64,000 nucleotides of DNA, taken from positions 13,579,760-13,643,759 of the forward strand of contig JAJEKV010000021.1 of NCBI GenBank assembly GCA_021234155.1. Direction: 5' to 3'. The DNA comes from Isoetes taiwanensis (lineage: Eukaryota > Streptophyta > Lycopodiopsida > Isoetales > Isoetaceae). The translations under genes and the position numbers were made by a program. Positions 54,088 to 64,000 of the stretch are shown piece by piece (position 1 is the first letter of the stretch; every line of letters starts with the position of its first letter). A model generated the notes under the pieces. The model did not search any database and was not told where the DNA came from. It worked only from the letters and a program-made list of their open reading frames with translations.

Positions 54088-54975
54088 ACCATAAAATCTT
54101 AAACCATTACTTTATCACCATCTTTACCATTGCCCAAACAAATAAATATGTGGTTGTACAATATTATAGTATCAACGTTGACAAGTTGCCTTCAACACAA
54201 GGTCTAATCTATCATGTTCCCTCTTGTAACTAGTCTAACTTTTACCACGAGATCTTGACCATTACATTATTGCCCAAACATTAAAAAATAGTGGTTTCCT
54301 AATGTTGACTAAATGTGTCAATATTTGAGCCAACATGCGGCCAGTCCCTCGGCCGGCATAGGACGGGCAAGGAAAAGAAATGAGGGATGCAGGGAAGGTT
54401 ATCAGCCATATGAAATAATCGGGCAAGTAAAGGCAACGGGAAGTGCAGATATGGTGGTAGAGTGCAGGTGGAGCTCCGATAAGGATAGAGCAGAGCAGAA
54501 GGCAGAAGGATAGCTTTTGGAGGAATAAGATTTGCAGGCAAAGCAGAGCAAGAAAGATGAAAAGCTTGCGCTAGGTTCATAGATACGACATATCTTTCTT
54601 GCCAATTCAATCTTTGTTCTTCAGGTAAACACAGAAAAAACAGCGAAGATAATACTTGATGAGCTTACAGATGCAGAGATAAATCGGGGTATCTTCTCTG
54701 CACATCATTTGGCCATTTGAATTGTTTCCCTTGCAGGGAAAATCCACCAAAAATTTGCTGCATAATATATTTGGCTTTCTCAGACTATGCCTGCATCAGT
54801 ACTGATAACACAGAATAAGTATGGATCTTTTAGAATATATCTCACACTGCACCTGCTCGTGCTCTTCAACAAAATCAAGAACCAGGATTCTGATGGAGAA
54901 GAAAACCCGATCGAAACATCAGGTCCCGGCAATGTAACCATTTATGTTGGGCAAATTCTCCATATCTATCCAACT
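54088..54975. other. Repeat remnant and unidentified sequence right of copia B
   Basis: 54125-54245 resembles 48310-48420 (CAAGTTGCCTTCAACACAAG). At 54625-54720 a plus frame reads AKIILDELTDAEINRGIFSA, and 54787-55029 is an 80-codon frame (MPASVLITQNKYGSFRIYLT). Neither is recognised. Confidence 0.4.
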
Positions 54976-55415
54976 ATCCAGTATAAGGGGGTTGTGACAA
55001 ACACCAAGTTTTTGAACCAAATAAAATAGAAGTTCAATTAATGCACCCGAATATTTTTATGATAAAATGATGGAGTAAAAAAGATTCAGGCAGATTTAGA
55101 TATGGAGGAGGCTCTCACCCTCCTCCTTGAGCATTGCCACTAAGCCCAAAAGAGATGCATTCTGCTACGAGCCAAAGAGAGTGAGCATATGTTTTTCAAA
55201 ATACTTATACAATATAAAATTCAATCTAGGCCATCCAAAACACCACTTAATCTCAACCCTCAATTGGACCACATAATCTACACCTTCCATCTTCACCAGT
55301 TAATCTTGGTCCTCAATATGCACCACTTAATCTTGGCCTTCAATTTGCCCCACTTAACCTTGGCCGTCCATCTCAATCATACAATTTTAACCATTGCCCA
55401 AACAGTTAAGCCTGG
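54975..55415. repeat. Dispersed repeat, right copy
   Basis: Diverged copy of 47880-48350, including the ~27-bp TTAATCTTGGCCTTCAATTTG minisatellite (about 55255-55380). Copia B lies between these copies. Confidence 0.8.
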
Positions 55416-55689
55416 AACATGATCATGATGCCACATCGTCATTGTTGATTGTAAGATGACTCATTTTATTCCTTGCAACATCACCATCACCAGCGAAGGA
55501 ACAGTCAATCTTGCTCATTTTACTACTTGCAACATTACCATCACTAGTGAGGGCAACTTCGCTCTTTGCAAAGCTATTCGCTGGCATTTTTGAGCAACAA
55601 TTTACAATGTAAATGAGGAAACCGAGGTGTAAGCTGTCACACAAGTAGGATTCAAACTCCGACACTCCATTTGATCATATTTTCACTCT

Positions 55690-57060
55690 TACGGACCTTG
55701 GTTGAAGATAGCAAGAAGCAAGACCTGTAATGTTGCTTTCTTGATTTTGCAAAGGCCTTTAACACGTTACGTCGTATAAGTCGGGGACATATTGAGGCAA
55801 TTGGGGGTCCCTATGAATTTGAAAAATGCCATATACAGGTTGTATAAGGCATGCTCAAGTCGATTGACAACGTCAGAACAACCTGTCATCAACAGTATTG
55901 GAGTTTACTAGGGAGGTCCAATCTCTCTGCAACATTTGACCTATATATAGATCAGTTGGAAGGTTAGCTTATTGAATACAAGGGAGAGGGAGTTCATCTC
56001 GTGCATCACATAATTGGGCAGCTCATATATGCTAATGCCATGGACCTCTTAGCCTATATCCCAGATGACATGCAGTGCCATTTGGATACCCTGGATAACT
56101 TTTGCCGATCCACTGGCATGTGAGTTAACTCGGCGAAGACTTTTACCAGTTATTTGGACACGCTGGCTGCACGTGACAACATGCTGGAAAGCATTGTATG
56201 TCATGCAGAAAAACAGTTACAAAATAGAGAGATGTATGACTAGGCTCATTAGTCGCACGTGTTCAGGGCTCTGGTAGAGCATGTTCTCCTATATAGGATC
56301 GAGATTTGGGGTCTATAGTATCCCTCGCCGCATAAAATGACCTAGAGTAGGTGCAAAAAGCATTCCTAGTTTAGGCACTTTGGGTAAAGTGCACAATTCT
56401 ATATTCGATCCTCCTGCAGAAGGCTGGTTTCTTGCCTCTTCAGAGGGCTGCACTGGACTGTTATATCATCTACTTTCAGAAGATGGTCGGTATAGGTGAT
56501 ACTCGTCTCTCCAACCTTGCTTATGTCATGGCACTAGGTCCTCAGCCCTTTAAGATTTACTGGAAGGAGAAACGAGCTAAGTAGTTCTCCCGATGGAGTG
56601 TGCAGGAGCACATGTGCATACAGGTCAAAACTGAAGAAGATCACCATAACTTGAAGCAATACCTTGATGCTTAATTCCTTAGCAAACTCTAGGATGATGG
56701 TGCTCTGAAACAGGTTAAAACGACACACTACCAACAACAGATCAATCTCATGCTCATACGACATCCACAATGCTATACGTATGTGCATTTGCACAAAAAG
56801 AAACACAGACTAGTAGCTTCCATTTTCAAAGAGGTGCATCCCCTCCACATTGAGACACGCGAGGACCAGCTTTGTCATATTGCCAACTGGGAGCCATTAA
56901 GGATGAATGTCACGCCCGTCAAAAAATCTTTGTTACAATTATTAGAAGGCTAGAGACCTGTACTTATAATAGCATCCATTTGATTCTCGCCACTTTATGG
57001 AAATATCATGTTGTCATCGCAGATTTTATGACTGAATTTGCGAGGACTAGACTGTGAAGT
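55690..57060 (+). pseudogene. LINE reverse-transcriptase fragment, family 2, plus strand
   Basis: The frame reads CCFLDFAKAFNTL (RT motif A; the usual form is FLDFxKAFDxV), DDMQCHLDTLDNFCRSTGM and VEHVLLYRIEIWG, followed by decayed sequence to about 57060. Same family and equivalent domains as 46530-47700, in opposite orientation. Many stops. Confidence 0.7.
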
Positions 57061-57449
57061 AGACTGCATAAGATTTCGACAAAGGTTTTTATTTATTTAT
57101 TTTTTTAAATCTCTGGAATGCATATAACTGAAAAGCATGTAGGTAGCAAGAACAACAAAGTAAATAACAAGACTATGGAAGTCAAAGCCTGGTATAATCA
57201 ATGAATTACAGAGGGCTTCGAATGGGCTCGGAGGGAATTATAAATGGAAAACTGATATCAATTCTAGACTGTAACCAAAGAAACAATAGTAGGACCTCTC
57301 TAGAAGATTCGAACCTTCTAAAGTACTCAGGTCTGTAGGCTCAGATCTTAATGTTGATCTGCTGAAGGCAACCTTGGTTGCAGAACAACTACTGAGATGG
57401 TGGCGAAACTGCTGCAGAGCTATTCAATGCTCTACGTTGGTCGGCAATC

Positions 57450-58690
57450 CTCCATTTTATAGTCTATGTCTAACTTCATCATAAAAAAGGCAAGCTTCAT
57501 TGGCAAAAAGGCCGTGGCTTGTGCTTATTTTGAAAGTTTCGATGGTGATCATTTTAATCGTGATAACACGATGCATTAAATCCTCTAGGCAGGATACTTT
57601 TGACCCACATCGTTCCAAGATGCTCACGCTCATGTTGGTGCTTGTGATGCATGTCAAGGTGTAGGCCGACCCATGGCCCATGTGACGCTCTTCAGTTAAC
57701 ACTAGTTGCCACGCCAATGCCATTCAGTAAATGGGATATGTATTTTATCGGCCTCATCGACCCTCTTGCTCGAAATACACGTGCTCAGTATATTCTTGTC
57801 CTCAAGGATTATAGAAGCTTGTGCCCTCACAGATAACACTGCGGCCATCACAGCCCGTGTGCTTTTCACACACGTCATCATGTGCTTCGACTTACTCAGT
57901 GACCGGGGAGCTCATTTTGTTAATCACACCATTAAGGAGCTTACATAACATTTACATATTCGCTATCGAAAAAAACATGCCATATTATCCTCAAGGAAAT
58001 GGACTTGCAGAAAGTGCAAACAAAACCATGGTGAACATTTTGAAGAAAATTTGTGATGCTTCATGCCAAGATTGGCAAGAGAAACTGCCAACAGTTTTAT
58101 GGGCCTACAACACGACCTACAAAATTGCCATGGGGCGAACTCCCTTCAAGTTGGCTTATGGGCTAGAGGCTTTGATGTCATTTGAATATGTGCTTTCGAA
58201 TCTCCATTTTCAGCTTGCCACAGTTCATAATCCTCCTGCTGCCTTGAAGGAAAGAGTATATCAATTGCAACAACTTGACTCAATCCATCGGGATGCATAT
58301 CTTCATGTCCTAGCTAGTAACAAGTTAAGGAAATCATGGCATGATCACAAGATCAAGATAAAAAAGTCTAAACAAGGAGATTTTGTGCTACTCTATGATT
58401 TTAGATACAAAAATCATCCGAGCTAATTGAAAGCTTGGCAGCTTGGGCCATATTAATTATTTCAGATGGTTCAACCCAGTGTATTCCAATTTGCAGAATT
58501 AGATGGCACACCACTGCCATCCTTATCAATGGCTTTCACCTCAAACAATTTCACACAACTTCAAGTTCAAACATTACAGAAGACACCGGAAAAATAAGAT
58601 GGCTGAGACAAACATTACTTTCATTATATATCACAAAAGAGTTATTCAAAGGGTGATCATTTATACATATTCACAAAATCTACGCTAAGT
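57450..58690 (+). pseudogene. Ty3/gypsy integrase and pol C-terminus, plus strand
   Basis: Close relative of the minus-strand fragment at 34650-35990. The zinc domain remnant is at 57600-57680 (CDACQGVGRPM), followed by FSKWDMYFIGLIDPLA, LLSDRGAHFVN and GNGLAESANKTMVNILKKIC (the catalytic Glu is kept), then EKLPTVLWAYNTTYKIAMGR and RVYQLQQLDSIHRDAYLHVL. The terminal ELDGTPLPSL frame ends near 58560. Two or three frameshifts. RT and RNase H are missing upstream. Confidence 0.85.
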
Positions 58691-59290
58691 CCTATTGCCC
58701 CTATTCCAGATTTGGAGCAGCGCAGGCTCGAAGAATGAAGCAACCCTCATCCTTAGACAACAAAGGTGTAGTATCAACATGATATAATCAGACATTGGAT
58801 CAGGATCATCTGCTACTGCCAGCAACTAGCCATCTGGGATGCCATGATTTTTCATTTTCCATATGCCATGGTGGTTCATCCGACATGTTAACCATTCAAG
58901 GCATTGATACATCATAGTGTTCTCTATACTTGTGCTACAGTGTGCTCCAACAAGTGAATTGATCCTTTTATAGGATCATCACCTAGAGATGCTTCCAAAG
59001 GTAGGGCATTGTGGATAAATTTCCTACATCTATCAGAATCACACCGTTGATTTGGTCCTTAAGAAGAAATCTTCCAGCCATTTCATACCCATCTGCATAT
59101 CTGGTTTCTGCAAGTTTTCCCTCTCGCTGTATAGACGATCATCCTTTCTCATAATGACATTCATCTCCTCGAGTTTTACGCCATGGTTACTCTCCAAATA
59201 CATGCTTCATATATATCAGCAAGATGGGCGTAATCCAAATTTTCCTCCTCCATAGACCATGTCGGTGTTCCTCAAGACACAAATCTCATT
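58691..59290. other. Gypsy 3' internal sequence without coding content
   Basis: Between the end of pol and the polypurine tract. No recognisable frame. Confidence 0.4.
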
Positions 59291-59302
59291 TAGTGGGGGG
59301 AG
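59291..59302 (+). other. Polypurine tract of the plus-strand gypsy element
   Basis: TAGTGGGGGGAG directly before TATTAGTC, the probable mutated start (TGTTAG) of its 3' LTR. Confidence 0.65.
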
Positions 59303-59645
59303 TATTAGTCTTGTGTCCAAAAACACAGGACCTTTCGTGCTGTATACAGGCAAGATATATAGGAAGAATTCTAACGGCAAGAATCACGGCCTTGATGAGC
59401 CAACAACCTTCAATTAAGACGATTCCTGAGATATCAATAGAAATCTTGGAGTAGTTAGCCAAATGGCAGTTTTGCCATTATGAGCCCAAGGCCATTGTAC
59501 TATATATATCAGAAGTTTAGACTTAGGGATTGGACAAGAATTTGAGTCCTCTTGTTTCCATCTCCGCCTTGAGTGAGACCATTTGTAACTTCAACATTCT
59601 ATCAAGAGATCATCATTTTGTCATTGGTGTTTCTTGTATTTATGG
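59303..59645 (+). repeat. Probable 3' LTR of the plus-strand gypsy element
   Basis: It follows the polypurine tract, contains a TATA box (ACTATATATATCAG, about 59498-59511) and the T-rich/AGAGATCATC-type end expected of an R-U5 region. The right limit is not defined because LINE sequence starts near 59655. Confidence 0.55.
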
Positions 59646-59654
59646 CAGAAGTGT

Positions 59655-60000
59655 ACTACCTTGTGAATGCTAGGTGCTCCAGTTCCACTGTGTGTTGCGG
59701 CATTTTCGTGGAAGGTCCTTCCTCATGGTAAAGCGACCAAACTTCTTGATATCCCCGTGGAGGTTAATATTCATCTGGAGATGCATGGGATACTGTTGTT
59801 AAAGGTCTGGAAAAATACTTGTTCTGATGGTCCACGACCAAATTGTCAATGGCAAGTCGGATTATTGTAGCCTGAGTGGCACACATATATATACGACTTC
59901 AATTGTACTGGCATCACAAGTGAAGATGCAACTTATCATTAGGATTAACGCAATTTCATCTGGGGTGGTGATAGATGCTCTCACTTCTTTTTTCGGGCCG
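59655..60000 (+). pseudogene. LINE family 1 fragment, piece 1
   Basis: It matches the post-RT region at 61085-61410 (SWKVLPHGKATKLLDIPVEV against PWKVLPHGKATKLLGIPVGI). It therefore derives from a different copy than the RT region that follows it. Confidence 0.75.
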
Positions 60001-60004
60001 CTAA

Positions 60005-62747
60005 GAGAAGGTGTATGATGGCCTCTATTAACTCCCTTATCTTGCCTGATGGGTCAGAGTGTTCTGATCAGATTCAATTGAAGCAGTATCTCCACGACCA
60101 CTTTTCTTTATTTTTTTCCAGACATCAGCTGCCCTTTTAGGAGGATATGCAATCTGCAGTCTTGTCAAAGCCCCCTCCCCCCTCCCATTGTGTCAGCTGA
60201 GCAGCGTGCACACATAGAATCAGACATCACCATCAATGACTTACATTCAACTGCTTCTCTTTAAAAAAGAACAAGTGCTCTGGCCTAGATGGTTTTCCAG
60301 TGGAATTTTTCCAAGAATATTGGGATTGGTTGGGTTGCGATCTTTACAGTGCTTTCTGTGAGTTTCGTAGAAGTTTGAATAAGATCCTCAATACTGGCTG
60401 CATTTCTCTTATTCCCAAGTGTAAAGAGCCAAAGACTATATCTGATTGGTGCCCTATTACATTATTGTCTTCCATAAAATATTTGCGAAGGCCCTTCCAG
60501 AAAAATTGCGTGATGTCTTGCTTGTATCAATCTCTCCTACTCAATCTGGATTCTTGCCAAGGAGAAGCATTTTAGACAATGTTGCTACTGCTTATGAGGG
60601 TATGTATTGGGCCAGATTGAAAGGTGTGCGTATAGTCTATCTTAAATTAGATTTTGCCAAGGCATATGACAGTGTGGATTGGGAATTTTTGTAAAAAAGC
60701 CTCTTAGTATTGGGCTTTGGTCAGCAGTTCACCAGTGATGTTATGAAGCTCCATATTTCGGCACGATCTACTGTGTTGTTTCAGGGGGAACCCTCCACTG
60801 TTTTTTCGGTTGGGCGGGGTGTTCGCCAAGGATGCCCATTAGCTCCACTTTTGTTCACAGTAGTAGTTGGGGTCCTCTCACAGTTATTTGCTAAGGCTGT
60901 GCAGGATGGGATAGTCCAGGGATTGAGTATGGAGGATGGTTCACAGGAAATGTGTAATCAGTATGCCGATGACACGTTTCTCTTTCTTGTTGCTAATGCG
61001 GACAAATTCTCAGAATGCAAAGCTTCTTCTTGATACTTTCTGTTTAGCATCTGGAGTTCTTGTTGGTTGGCCAAAGTGTTATGCATTATGGATGCTTGAT
61101 GGGGTTGTGCCTCCTTGTGTTGCTAATTTTCCTTGGAAGGTGCTTCCTCATGGGAAGGCTACTAAACTTCTTGGTATTCCTGTGGGCATTCATATTTCTA
61201 CCTCTGATGCTTGAAGTATTATCATAGAAGGGTTGCGAAAGCATTTATTTTGGTGGAATACTGCTAAGCTTTCCCTGCCAGCGCGAATAACTGTTGCTAA
61301 GCATGTTTTAAGTAATTCCCACATCTATATGGCCTTTTCCCTTCTGGCTTCTCAGTCAAAATTTCAGGTGATTGTTACCATTGTCCATATATTTGGGGTG
61401 GGAATGAGGAGCATGCTGTGATCAAGGTTGCATGGTCCAAATGCACTAGGCCAAAATTTGCAGGTGGTTTGGGTATGACAGACTTCCATCTACAAAGTAA
61501 GATTCTGATTTCTAAGTTCATTTGAAGGATTCTTAAGGATATGGTTGACTCACGTGGAGTGCGATTTGTGAAGCAGTCACTTCGTCATTGTGTTCCTTTT
61601 GGGAAAGCTTCGTTAAAACCTCTTCTTCCTTGGAGTCTCTTTTATCAGCTATGCCCTTTTCCTAATGCCTCCCCTTTTTTGAAAGGCTTGCTGGAGTCTT
61701 GGAAGACAGTACAGACCTTATTTCGTATTGATCTTGTTGCATGTCATCAGTTGAGTGCCCCTTGTTGGTGGATACCTGTGGAAAATAATCTCCCACTTTG
61801 TGCCTCAGTTCATCTATTAACTCAACGGTGCTGGAGGTTAGCAGGAATCTTAACAGTTGCAGCATGGTATGATTCTGGCCAGTTAGCGACTTGGCAAATC
61901 TTTCAAACAAAATTCTTATTGTCTCGATGGGATAGACCTATTTGGCAAAAGGTTGCTAGTACTCTGTCATTGGTTGCTCTAGAGGCTGTGGGTTTCCCAC
62001 CAGAGTGTTCACGAGCATAGACTGGTGAACTCTATGTATTGGTTGCTTGTCAATGGTGATATCCTTCCGCCATCCACTAAGTGGTCCCTTCAGCTCCCAC
62101 CTCCTAGTTGGAGACATATGTGGACTTGGGCTTGGGATAAACTACTCCATCCTAAGGTGGCTGTGCTTTGGTGGCAGATTCTTCACAGATGCCCTCGGGT
62201 GAATGTGCTTGTCCACAGATTTGGTCCTCGAGTGTCAACACTCTGCCCACTTTGCAAGCAAAGGGACGAGACCATTGAGCATTGTTTCTTTTTATGTGAT
62301 CATCTCCAGCCTGTTTGGTCTTGGCTGCTTTCTCTTTTTCATGTGACATTGACAAGTCAGCAAGTGCTTTTGGCTCTTTATCCGGATACTTGGAGTAAGG
62401 TGCGGAACCAAGCATTTCATTTGGCATTCAAGATGGTTGCTGTGGTCCATCTGGATGCGTAGAAGATTGTGTATCTTTCAGGATTTGGATATTCCTCCTG
62501 CAGTAGTCCTCCAAGGCGCCCAAGCTAAAATCGCTAAGGCCTACCATTGTTCTTCGCTTGCTCCTGCCAAGCGACAATTGATATTGGAGTCCTATTTGAG
62601 TGTGTTCTCTTATGTATAGGCTAGTGGTTCTATTCAGTGGATCATGATTATCCTCTGAAATTTTATTCCCGCCTCTGCATTTTTATCTGGCTTTTGGCTT
62701 GGTGTTTCAATAAAGTTTGTCGTTCTTAAAAAAAAAAAAAAAAAAAA
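60005..62747 (+). mobile_element. LINE family 1 element, 5'-truncated, with poly(A) tail
   Basis: The sequence starts within ORF2 upstream of RT (MASINSLILPDGSECSDQIQ) and lacks the endonuclease. RT motifs are LISLIPK-type text, GFLPRRSILDN, LKLDFAKAYDSVDWEFL, GVRQGCPLAPLLF and QYADDTFLF. The zf-RVT domain follows at about 62100-62340 (HPKVAVLWWQILHRCPRVNV, CPLCKQRDETIEHCFFLC). AATAAA at 62709 and a 20-base poly(A) at 62728-62747 mark the 3' end. Several stops and frameshifts; not active. Confidence 0.88.
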
Positions 62748-62754
62748 TCGGGGG

Positions 62755-63866
62755 TGGCACAGAAGAAGGGGCTGATATCAAGATGATCAGTTGGGCGAAA
62801 TGCATTTTGCTAAAGCACTATGGAGGGCTTGGGATGATCCACTTTCATCTATATAGCAAAGTATTGATCTCCAATTTCATTTGGAGGACTTTGAACAACG
62901 TTGATGAGTCTCCGGGCTCACAGTTCTGTACTGCCTCCTTTGGCTCTCTATCTATCCTTTACTTCCTTGGGATCTTTTCTATCCGCTCTCAGCTTATCCT
63001 AATGAGTCTCCTTTCCTCAGAGGGCTGCTCGATGCATGGGATACCGTGCGTGCACTTTTCCATATCCACCCTATGGCGAGGAGTTTTACTAGAGCTAGTT
63101 ATTGGTGGATCACTTTGGACAATAACCAAATAGATGCGCCGTTAGTAGCATCAATTGATCCCCTAACACAACGTCGCTAGAGACTCGCAAATGTGCTTGC
63201 AATTTTTGCATGATATCATGAAACATAATTGCTGACATGGGAAGAAATCCTGACAAAGTTCCTTCTTTTGTGATGGGATCATGCAATTTGGCAAGAAGTC
63301 ATTTCTGTTCTTCCCCTATACCATAAGTAGTGGCTTCCCATCTTTAGGTGGTTCATGAGAATGTTAAGGCTTGGCATTTAGTGAATTCAATGTATAAGAT
63401 CCTTCTCCATGGACGATAAATGGAATAAGTTACTTCATCCCAAGTTGTTAGTTTTGTGGTGGCAGATCATCCATAAATGTGTGCGCCAATGTTTTAATTC
63501 ATAGATTTTATCCTGAGATGCCTGCGACACGCCCTTTATGTGCGCAAAGGGTTAAGATGCTTGAGCATTGTTTTTTCTTATGCCAGCATGCTAGACCGGC
63601 TTGGTTTTGGCTTCGGAGTCTTTTCAATTGCAATTTGAATAATCAACATGTCTTATTGGCAATGTATCCAAGTTCCCGGGACAATGTGACAAAGAGGGCA
63701 TTTCATTTGGCTTTATTAACACTTATATATAACTCTTTTATATGTTATATGTTGCAAGGTGGCGGGTGGTTTTGCTCTATGAACAATTTCTCTACTGAGT
63801 CTGCAGTCCCCCATCTATATTATAGTTCTTTCTGATTAATAAAGTTCCATATCCTTCAAAAAAAAA
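62755..63866 (+). pseudogene. LINE family 1 fragment, piece 3 (3' end)
   Basis: DIKMISWAKCILLKHYGGLG and HLYSKVLISNFIWRTLNN correspond to the region after the RT, and KLLHPKLLVLWWQIIHKC with CAQRVKMLEHCFFLC correspond to zf-RVT. AATAAA at 63838 and a short A-run at 63858-63866 form the 3' end. More diverged than the copy before it. Confidence 0.8.
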
Positions 63867-64000
63867 TAAGGTGCTGCGCACGGAGGGTTGCCCTCCATGG
63901 CCCGAGGGTGAAGTGGCTTAAGTCATACTTCAAAATCATGTTTTCACAATGAATCAAAATTGCCACTTCAATTGCACAATCTCTAGCTTATAGTTAGAGG
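63867..64000. other. End of window; nothing recognised
   Basis: A short GC-rich stretch (GTGCTGCGCACGGAGGGTTG) and then AT-rich sequence. No feature supported. Confidence 0.4.

Overview
The window is nuclear DNA of a land plant, very dense in transposable elements. The evidence is two Ty1/copia elements whose primer-binding sites match initiator-tRNA-Met, Ty3/gypsy and LINE remnants, a Helitron with plant-type ends, decayed fragments of plant genes (COI1-like F-box/LRR, PPR, NFX1-type zinc-finger helicase) and one intact plant-type cytosolic HSP70 gene. The species cannot be read from the sequence. A non-seed plant is my guess only.

Layout. 61-8225: minus-strand copia element A, TSD GGGTT, with its 3' LTR split by a 2.8 kb insert (429-3243) that has a perfect 85-bp inverted repeat at one end and gene-like cargo. 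8231-13336: non-coding repeat DNA with a family of GTCTCACAGCTCGCGCC hairpins, a SINE-like repeat, and an LTR with its primer-binding site. 13337-17868 and 19186-24044: a tandem ~4.5 kb duplication carrying an unidentified, decayed minus-strand coding region with a coiled-coil part; the second copy later received a clean 320-bp MITE. 24836-25120: a small plus-strand ORF behind a good TATA box.

25224-34616: a ~9.4 kb Helitron (5' TC, 3' hairpin plus CTAG, between A and T) holding fragments of several genes and a second copy of the composite element seen at 429-3243. It appears to lie beside or inside a minus-strand gypsy element whose integrase is at 34650-35990. 37040-39336: the HSP70 gene, the only clearly functional host gene. 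39673-41710: GC-rich hairpins and a large imperfect palindrome. 42897-43709: an 813-bp element with ~43-bp terminal inverted repeats.

46530-57060: LINE fragments in both orientations around copia element B (48423-54082, TSD CTTTC). 57450-59640: plus-strand gypsy integrase and 3' LTR. 59655-63866: three same-strand fragments of a second LINE family, two of them ending in poly(A).

The genes do not form an operon or pathway. The window is one housekeeping/stress gene in a nest of transposons, and the main interest is nested insertion and capture of host gene fragments.
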